Positions 5,719 through 9,849 of a stretch of 9,849 nt of DNA are shown piece by piece. The translations under genes were made by a program, and so were the position numbers. The notes below the pieces were generated by a model. The model had not been told where the DNA came from. It saw nothing but the letters and a program-made list of their open reading frames with translations, and ran no database searches. Origin of the DNA: Candidatus Borrarchaeota archaeon (GTDB taxonomy: Archaea > Asgardarchaeota > Sifarchaeia > Borrarchaeales > Borrarchaeaceae); contig JAEORY010000112.1 in the NCBI GenBank assembly GCA_016840645.1, positions 1-9,849 of the forward strand, written 5' to 3'. The first letter of the stretch is position 1. Every line of letters starts with the position of its first letter.

Positions 5719-7750
5719 TACAAACTACACCTCCACCCGCTATTGGAACAATTTCATCTAGTAATTGGTCGTCTCTAAAGTTTAACAGTTGTATAGCCCC
5801 TGTAGGACACGCGGGCATACAAATTCCACATGATTTGCATGCTACTTCGTTTACGTCAGGTCGTCCATCTTCATTCATGCTAATTGCTGCAGGATTACAC
5901 GCAGTTATACACATCCCACAATCCATGCATAAGTCATAATCGATGTAAGGGATGAGCATCTCCTTTTCTATATATCCTTTTACTAAAGGTTGAGCTGCTA
6001 AAGCTGCTGCATTCCCTGCATGAGCTACAGTTTCAGAAATATCTTTCGGTCCTTGAATTGTGCCTGCTAAATAGATACCTCCTTTACTGCTTGCAGTTGG
6101 ATTCATCTTGATATGGAATTCCTTGAAAAATCCTTCTTTAGAGCGTAAAATTTTTAATTTTGAACCTAAAGGACCTATTCCTTCTGGAGGAACCATTGCT
6201 GCTGAGAGAACAACTAAATCAGCTTTCAACTTTAGAGGTGTCTGAGATAATGTATCTTCTACAATCACAGAAAGATCACCAGATATTGGATCTTTTAATA
6301 TTTCGGAGGGTCTTCCCCTGATATACCTCACGCCTTTTTCTTGAGCTGCTTTATAATACTCCTCGAAGTTAAGTCCAGGAGTTCTCATGTCTATATAACA
6401 AATCGTCACATCGGCATCAGGATACATGTCTTTTACTAATCCAGCATTTTTGGTTGCAAATTTACAACATACACCCGTGCAATATTTATTTCCTACTTGT
6501 TCGTTTCTACTTCCAACGCATTGAATCATTACAACCTTTTTGGGTATTTTACCGTCAGAAGGCCTCATTACTTCACTTCCAGTCATTGAAGTAGGACCAA
6601 GCATTCGTTCAAGTTGTAATTGCGTGATTATATCATCATAGCCCTCTTGTCCGTAATGATATGCATCAATTTCGGTAGGATCATATTCTTCGTATCCAGC
6701 GGCAACAACTATAGATCCAACCTTGAATGTTTTTGTTTCTGGTTCTTGGGAAAAATCAACTGCTTGAACAGGACATATGTTTATACATGTATTACATTCA
6801 ATGCAATCTTTCTTGGATCGAACATAGGTCGCTGGAATGGCCTGTGGATACGCCTTGTATATAGCCCCTCGCGTGGACATTCCTTTATCCCATTCAGAAG
6901 GAACCTCAACGGGACAATTAGCTTCACATTCTCCGCAAGAAGTACAGTTATCTTTCACATATCGAGGTTTAATTTCAACTTCAATTTCATAATTTCCCAT
7001 TGAACCCTCAACGCTCTTGATTTGAGCATTTGTATATAGCTCAACTAGGGGGTGATTTGCAACACCATTCGTAAGGGGCGAGATACTACATTGTGGGCAT
7101 TCGTTTGTAGGGAATGTTTTATTCAATCGAGTCATGTGTCCACCAATAGTAGAATTCCTCTCAATTAAATACACTGGGATTCCTAATTCTGCTATATCAT
7201 AAGTGGCTCTTAGTCCTGCAATTCCTGCACCAATAACTAAAGCTGCCTTGGTTGTACGGATCTTCTTTGTTTCGACTTCCTCTAATTTTCGTGCCCGATT
7301 AACTCCTGCTTCGACTAATTTTTTAGCTTTTTCAGTAGCTTTATCTTTATCTTTTTTATGAACCCAACTACAAAATTCTCTTACATTTACTTGCTGATGT
7401 AGATGTTTATTTAATCCCATCTCTTCAATCGTCCGCGCAAAGGTCCTTCCATGCTGGTTTTTTGAACAAGAAGCAACGACAGTTCGGTTAACACCTTTTT
7501 CTTTAATATCATCTTTTAATAATTGAACACCTGGTTTTGAACACATGAACATGTAATGTTTCGCTTCAACAACATTTGGTAAATTACTAGCAGATTCAGC
7601 AACCTCAGCAACATCTACCGTGCCTGCAATGTTATGTCCACAATGACAGACATAGACGCCAATCCGAGGCTCATCCTCGGGAAAACCCATCTTCTCTTGA
7701 GATCCTTCAGCTAGTTCAGAGTTTTTAATTTTTTCATCTTTAACCGTCAT
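5711..7750 (-). CDS. hdrA: Heterodisulfide reductase subunit A, full-length FAD and multi-cluster type
   Basis: Product of 679 residues, the length of the bifurcating HdrA of methanogens rather than the short sHdrA. The N-terminal domain carries C35, C37, C70, C95 and C127. The FAD-binding GAGIAGL is at 174-180 and the HdrA hallmark TFPTNECPQCSISP at 212-225 (C218, C221). An inserted ferredoxin domain has C269, C272, C275, C279 and C316, C319, C322, C326. The thioredoxin-reductase-like fold then resumes, with CVGSRNE at 411-417. A C-terminal two-cluster ferredoxin has C608, C611, C614, C618 and C638, C641, C644, C648. In known complexes HdrA bifurcates electron pairs at its FAD, sending one toward ferredoxin and one through HdrC to HdrB. 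A polar extension of about 28 residues precedes the conserved start, but the ATG at 7750 is 10 bases after a clean GGAGG (7765-7761). It starts 2 bases after the hdrB stop. Bifurcation itself is inferred from the family. Confidence 0.97.
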   Translation of the reverse strand: MTVKDEKIKNSELAEGSQEKMGFPEDEPRIGVYVCHCGHNIAGTVDVAEVAESASNLPNVVEAKHYMFMCSKPGVQLLKDDIKEKGVNRTVVASCSKNQHGRTFARTIEEMGLNKHLHQQVNVREFCSWVHKKDKDKATEKAKKLVEAGVNRARKLEEVETKKIRTTKAALVIGAGIAGLRATYDIAELGIPVYLIERNSTIGGHMTRLNKTFPTNECPQCSISPLTNGVANHPLVELYTNAQIKSVEGSMGNYEIEVEIKPRYVKDNCTSCGECEANCPVEVPSEWDKGMSTRGAIYKAYPQAIPATYVRSKKDCIECNTCINICPVQAVDFSQEPETKTFKVGSIVVAAGYEEYDPTEIDAYHYGQEGYDDIITQLQLERMLGPTSMTGSEVMRPSDGKIPKKVVMIQCVGSRNEQVGNKYCTGVCCKFATKNAGLVKDMYPDADVTICYIDMRTPGLNFEEYYKAAQEKGVRYIRGRPSEILKDPISGDLSVIVEDTLSQTPLKLKADLVVLSAAMVPPEGIGPLGSKLKILRSKEGFFKEFHIKMNPTASSKGGIYLAGTIQGPKDISETVAHAGNAAALAAQPLVKGYIEKEMLIPYIDYDLCMDCGMCITACNPAAISMNEDGRPDVNEVACKSCGICMPACPTGAIQLLNFRDDQLLDEIVPIAGGGVVCNE

Positions 7751-7752
7751 TT

Positions 7753-8667
7753 TTATGCTGCCTCCTTATCTTTAATTACTTTTGCTCCGAAATCAAAAGT
7801 TTTACCCATCAGTTGATATTGGAGACCTAGTGATTCTGCATCCATGCCTAAACAATAAGCTGTAAGTTGGGCAATATGGATCACTGGATAGTCGTAATTG
7901 CATCCTTTATTCTTATTAAGATAATCTTGTCCCGTCTCAAATTGAAGATGACAGAAAGGACAAATATCTAAAATGATATCAGGTTTAACTTCATCAATAT
8001 TCTTCATTTTTTCTCCGAAAATCTTCATGCTTGCATTGCCATCATAAGCTTTTACTCCGCCACCAGCTCCACAACATGTTAATTGTTCATTAAATGGGAC
8101 TGCTTCAACTCCTAACACCTCGATAAAATCTTCGATAATCGTAGGCTTCTCAGAGCTATCAAGTTCTCTAATCGTAGTTGGTTTAAGGAAATGACATCCA
8201 TAATGGATTGAAGCTCTGAGGTCTACTTTTCTAACGATATGGTCTTCTATTCCCCATGAACCTATATCCCAACCTAAGACTTCTGTCATGTGTCTTACCT
8301 CAATAGTACCTTTAAACTCATAATCACCAAGTAACTTCAATTTTTCGTTAACTTGCTCTCTTAAATTTTCATCTTCTTTGAGATGTTTATTAACTTCCTG
8401 AAGCGTTCCGAAACAACCATTACACACCGTCAATATATCTGCATCCATTTTTTCTGCGATACATAGATTTCTTGCTGCATGGACCATCCAATCACCTTTA
8501 TTAAAAGATCGGAAAACTCCAGGTGCTGGACAACATGCTGCTTTCTCCATTTCTAAAATTTCATATCCTAATTTTTCCATAACGAATTTAGTAGCCTTTT
8601 CAATTTGAGGATACCTGTTTGGCATTAAACAACCAAGGAAAAATGCAAATATCATATCTCTTGCCAT
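7753..8667 (-). CDS. hdrB: Heterodisulfide reductase subunit B, two CCG domains
   Basis: Product of 304 residues, normal for HdrB. Both cysteine-rich (CCG) motifs are complete: C13, C45-C46, C82 and C85 in the first half; C158, C198-C199, C236 and C239 in the second. In methanogen HdrB these bind two non-cubane [4Fe-4S] clusters that cleave the heterodisulfide, so the chemistry appears intact. Because the operon also encodes sulfur carriers, the natural substrate may be another disulfide or a persulfide rather than CoM-S-S-CoB; no methanogenesis gene is present in the window. The N-terminus is soluble and has no membrane anchor. The ATG at 8667 follows the hdrC stop codon with no gap, and its Shine-Dalgarno lies inside the hdrC Glu codons. 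Confidence 0.96.
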   Translation of the reverse strand: MARDMIFAFFLGCLMPNRYPQIEKATKFVMEKLGYEILEMEKAACCPAPGVFRSFNKGDWMVHAARNLCIAEKMDADILTVCNGCFGTLQEVNKHLKEDENLREQVNEKLKLLGDYEFKGTIEVRHMTEVLGWDIGSWGIEDHIVRKVDLRASIHYGCHFLKPTTIRELDSSEKPTIIEDFIEVLGVEAVPFNEQLTCCGAGGGVKAYDGNASMKIFGEKMKNIDEVKPDIILDICPFCHLQFETGQDYLNKNKGCNYDYPVIHIAQLTAYCLGMDAESLGLQYQLMGKTFDFGAKVIKDKEAA

Positions 8668-9228
8668 TTATTCCTCCTCCTCCTTATCTTCTTTTTTTTC
8701 TGGTATATCGAATAAATGTTCTTCGATTTTTTTCAAATCTTTATCATCTCCCTCTTCTTTATATTTAGTTAAAGTAGGAGGGAGTTCTTCTAAGCCCAAT
8801 TCAACCCGTTGCTTCCTTATTTGATCGTTAATTGGAACCGCGTGGCCAAAATTCTTCAAGTATCCAACCACGGCGCGATGATTTGGGCTGATATTTCCTA
8901 ATTTTGTAGCATAATTTCTCAATTCCATGATTACATCTGTAGGTCTTACATCCCTAGGACAACGCTCATAACATTGATAACAAGTAGTACATAACCATAT
9001 GTCAGGGTCCTCTAACACGCTAAGATCTCCGAGAACTAACCTCCGAATGATAGAACGGGTTTTAAGTGCTGTCCATCGGCCACTTTCACAGCTAGCAGTA
9101 CAGGTACCACATTGAATGCATGACCATATGTTAGTCTTTCTTTCAATATTTTTAAAATATTGAGAGTCAAAATCTTCATCTGTCTTATATTTTCTCGAAC
9201 TTTCTTCAGTATCCGATATTTTTACCAC
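8668..9228 (-). CDS. hdrC: Heterodisulfide reductase subunit C, two [4Fe-4S] clusters
   Basis: Product of 186 residues from a GTG at 9228. Two ferredoxin-type clusters are visible: C37, C40, C43, C47 and C80, C83, C86, C90-P. The first ends C-E rather than the common C-P. HdrC passes electrons between HdrA and HdrB. The conserved block RDVRPTDVIMELRNYA (92-107) is typical of the family. The C-terminus is strongly acidic and ends in four Glu. There is no cytochrome or membrane segment, so this is the soluble HdrABC kind, not HdrDE. The start is uncertain: GTG 9228 lies inside the only Shine-Dalgarno-like element (AAGGTGGT, 9231-9224), whereas the codon at normal spacing from that element is ATA at 9219. 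The difference is only three residues. The gene is 30 bases after the dsrE2-like gene and abuts hdrB. Confidence 0.95.
   Translation of the reverse strand: MVKISDTEESSRKYKTDEDFDSQYFKNIERKTNIWSCIQCGTCTASCESGRWTALKTRSIIRRLVLGDLSVLEDPDIWLCTTCYQCYERCPRDVRPTDVIMELRNYATKLGNISPNHRAVVGYLKNFGHAVPINDQIRKQRVELGLEELPPTLTKYKEEGDDKDLKKIEEHLFDIPEKKEDKEEEE
8671..8684 (-). promoter_or_regulatory. Shine-Dalgarno for hdrB embedded in the hdrC Glu codons
   Basis: Repeated GGAGGAGGAGG sequence immediately precedes the hdrC stop codon and the hdrB ATG. The same bases encode the terminal glutamates of HdrC. This ties hdrB translation to that of hdrC and may explain part of the acidic tail. Confidence 0.6.
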
Positions 9229-9242
9229 CTTTTTTATTAATT

Positions 9243-9253
9243 AAAAAAAAAAA
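9243..9253 (-). terminator. Oligo-T tract between the dsrE2-like gene and hdrC
   Basis: A run of eleven T on the minus strand (9253-9243) begins five bases after the stop codon of the DsrE2-like gene. No hairpin precedes it. In archaea such a run could cause partial termination and so give more dsrE-like message than hdr message. With only 30 bases between genes there is no room for an obvious new promoter, so hdrC probably depends on read-through. The effect is inferred. Confidence 0.35.
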
Positions 9254-9258
9254 TAAAT

Positions 9259-9756
9259 TTATAATGATACAATCCTACTTCCTTCACTCATTTCTAAAAA
9301 TGAAGCTGCTCCAACAGGATCTTCGACAAAATCATACAGATCTTCTCTTTTAATTCCCATTAAATCCATAGTCATTTGGCATGGGTATAACTTTACATTG
9401 CCACTTTCTACAGCTTCAATTAGCATCCCTTTTACATCCTCGATTCCGAATTTTTTCAATCTCTTCTTGAAAATCCCTGTTGCCATTCTTTTATATGGCA
9501 TGGGAATTCCTCGCCATGGAACCTTACCTACTCTAGGTTTCGATTTCTTCTTAAGATTGAAAAGCCCCCAGAATGTAAAAAAGAAGTTCATCTTTACATC
9601 CATTGCATCACCGGTTGTACCCAGGATAAACATCATCATAAATTTCTCAAAATTATATTCGCTTACAATATAATTGATTGATGCGTTACTAGTGTGTTCG
9701 CCAAGTTCAGTATTTTCAGATACTTGACCACTAGGATTCTTTTCTGTTTCAGTCAT
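9259..9756 (-). CDS. DsrE2-like sulfur-carrier (DsrE/DsrF-fold) protein
   Basis: Product of 165 residues. The first 25 are polar and not conserved-looking. The rest fits the DsrE2 branch of the DsrE/F/H family: a hydrophobic segment at 37-47, FFFTFWGLFNL at 58-68, a conserved cysteine in YPCQMTMDLMGI at 124-135 (C126), and VGAASFLEMS near the end. In this family that Cys can carry sulfur as a persulfide and exchange it with TusA. The two hydrophobic stretches (37-47 and 57-67) could associate with a membrane, as proposed for some DsrE2 proteins, or simply form the core of the fold. The ATG at 9756 has AAGGTGG with its GGTGG core (9765-9761) 4 bases upstream. It is the first gene of the operon, with tusA the last, so both would serve the Hdr complex between them. 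The exact subfamily name needs a profile search. Confidence 0.85.
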   Translation of the reverse strand: MTETEKNPSGQVSENTELGEHTSNASINYIVSEYNFEKFMMMFILGTTGDAMDVKMNFFFTFWGLFNLKKKSKPRVGKVPWRGIPMPYKRMATGIFKKRLKKFGIEDVKGMLIEAVESGNVKLYPCQMTMDLMGIKREDLYDFVEDPVGAASFLEMSEGSRIVSL

Positions 9757-9800
9757 TTGACCACCTTTTATTTTGTATTTTTTTCTTTTTTTTTTTGCCT

Positions 9801-9820
9801 ATATTTTAAAAAATTTTTTT
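9801..9820 (-). promoter_or_regulatory. Candidate archaeal promoter of the dsrE2-hdr-tusA operon
   Basis: On the minus strand a TATA-like TTTAAAATAT lies at 9810-9801, preceded by an A/T-only stretch. It is 45-54 bases before the ATG at 9756, so transcription would begin near 9780 and leave a short A-rich leader holding the Shine-Dalgarno. No clear BRE is visible. A weak 5-base inverted repeat (9832-9836 with 9843-9847) lies further upstream. The rest of 9757-9849 shows no gene. Confidence 0.4.
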
Positions 9821-9849
9821 ATTCACATCCAAGAGATTATTTTCTCTGA

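Noticed and set aside
6620..7003. A 127-residue plus-strand frame opposite hdrA with hydrophobic stretches
   Set aside because: It covers the inserted ferredoxin and adjoining region of HdrA in antisense; the hydrophobicity comes from the reverse complement of ordinary codons.
5711..9228. A methanogenesis or CoM/CoB context for HdrABC
   Set aside because: No mcr, mtr or other methanogenesis gene lies in the window, and the flanking sulfur carriers point elsewhere.
9832..9847. Inverted repeat AGAGA...TCTCT at the right edge
   Set aside because: Only five base pairs with a six-base loop; it cannot be told from chance, and no gene end is visible beside it.

Overview
The window is AT-rich and compact. 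Every gene I can support lies on the minus strand, so transcription runs from the right edge to the left. The gene content (a methanogen-type HdrABC with MvhD and an MvhG-like subunit), TATA-like boxes, oligo-T tracts without strong hairpins and good Shine-Dalgarno sites suggest an anaerobic archaeon, possibly of the Asgard/Lokiarchaeia type. That placement is inferred from style and content. An anaerobic bacterium with transferred hdr genes is not excluded.

Layout in order of transcription: a leader with a candidate promoter (9757-9849); a DsrE2-like sulfur-carrier protein (9756-9259); an oligo-T spacer; hdrC (9228-8668), hdrB (8667-7753), hdrA (7750-5711) and mvhD (5718-5272); an MvhG-like iron-sulfur small subunit with an unusual C-terminal extension (5282-4044); an 819-residue multidomain flavoprotein joining ferredoxin, shortened FrhB, GltD/NfnB-like and winged-helix-like parts (4047-1588); and a TusA-like sulfur carrier (1571-1332). 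These genes abut, overlap or nearly touch and look like one translationally coupled operon. A 115-base spacer with two oligo-T tracts and promoter-like sequence follows, and then a cysteine-type sulfatase that runs off the left edge (1216 to beyond 1).

Proposed working: HdrA is the full-length bifurcating type, with one FAD domain and two two-cluster ferredoxin modules. HdrC wires it to HdrB, which has two complete CCG motifs for disulfide chemistry. MvhD normally links HdrA to a [NiFe] hydrogenase. Here an MvhG-like wire protein is present, but no hydrogenase large subunit is. The next gene is instead a pyridine-nucleotide-type flavoprotein. The simplest reading is an Hdr complex that takes electrons from, or gives them to, NAD(P)H and ferredoxin rather than H2.

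The DsrE2-like and TusA-like genes at the two ends suggest that the substrate on the HdrB side is a protein-bound or low-molecular-weight persulfide or disulfide. TusA and DsrE proteins also accompany the sulfur-oxidising sHdr system, but this locus has a different architecture: one HdrB, one HdrC, a full-length HdrA, and MvhD/MvhG partners. The combination is the most interesting thing in the window. No RNA genes, CRISPR arrays, insertion sequences or frameshifts were seen.
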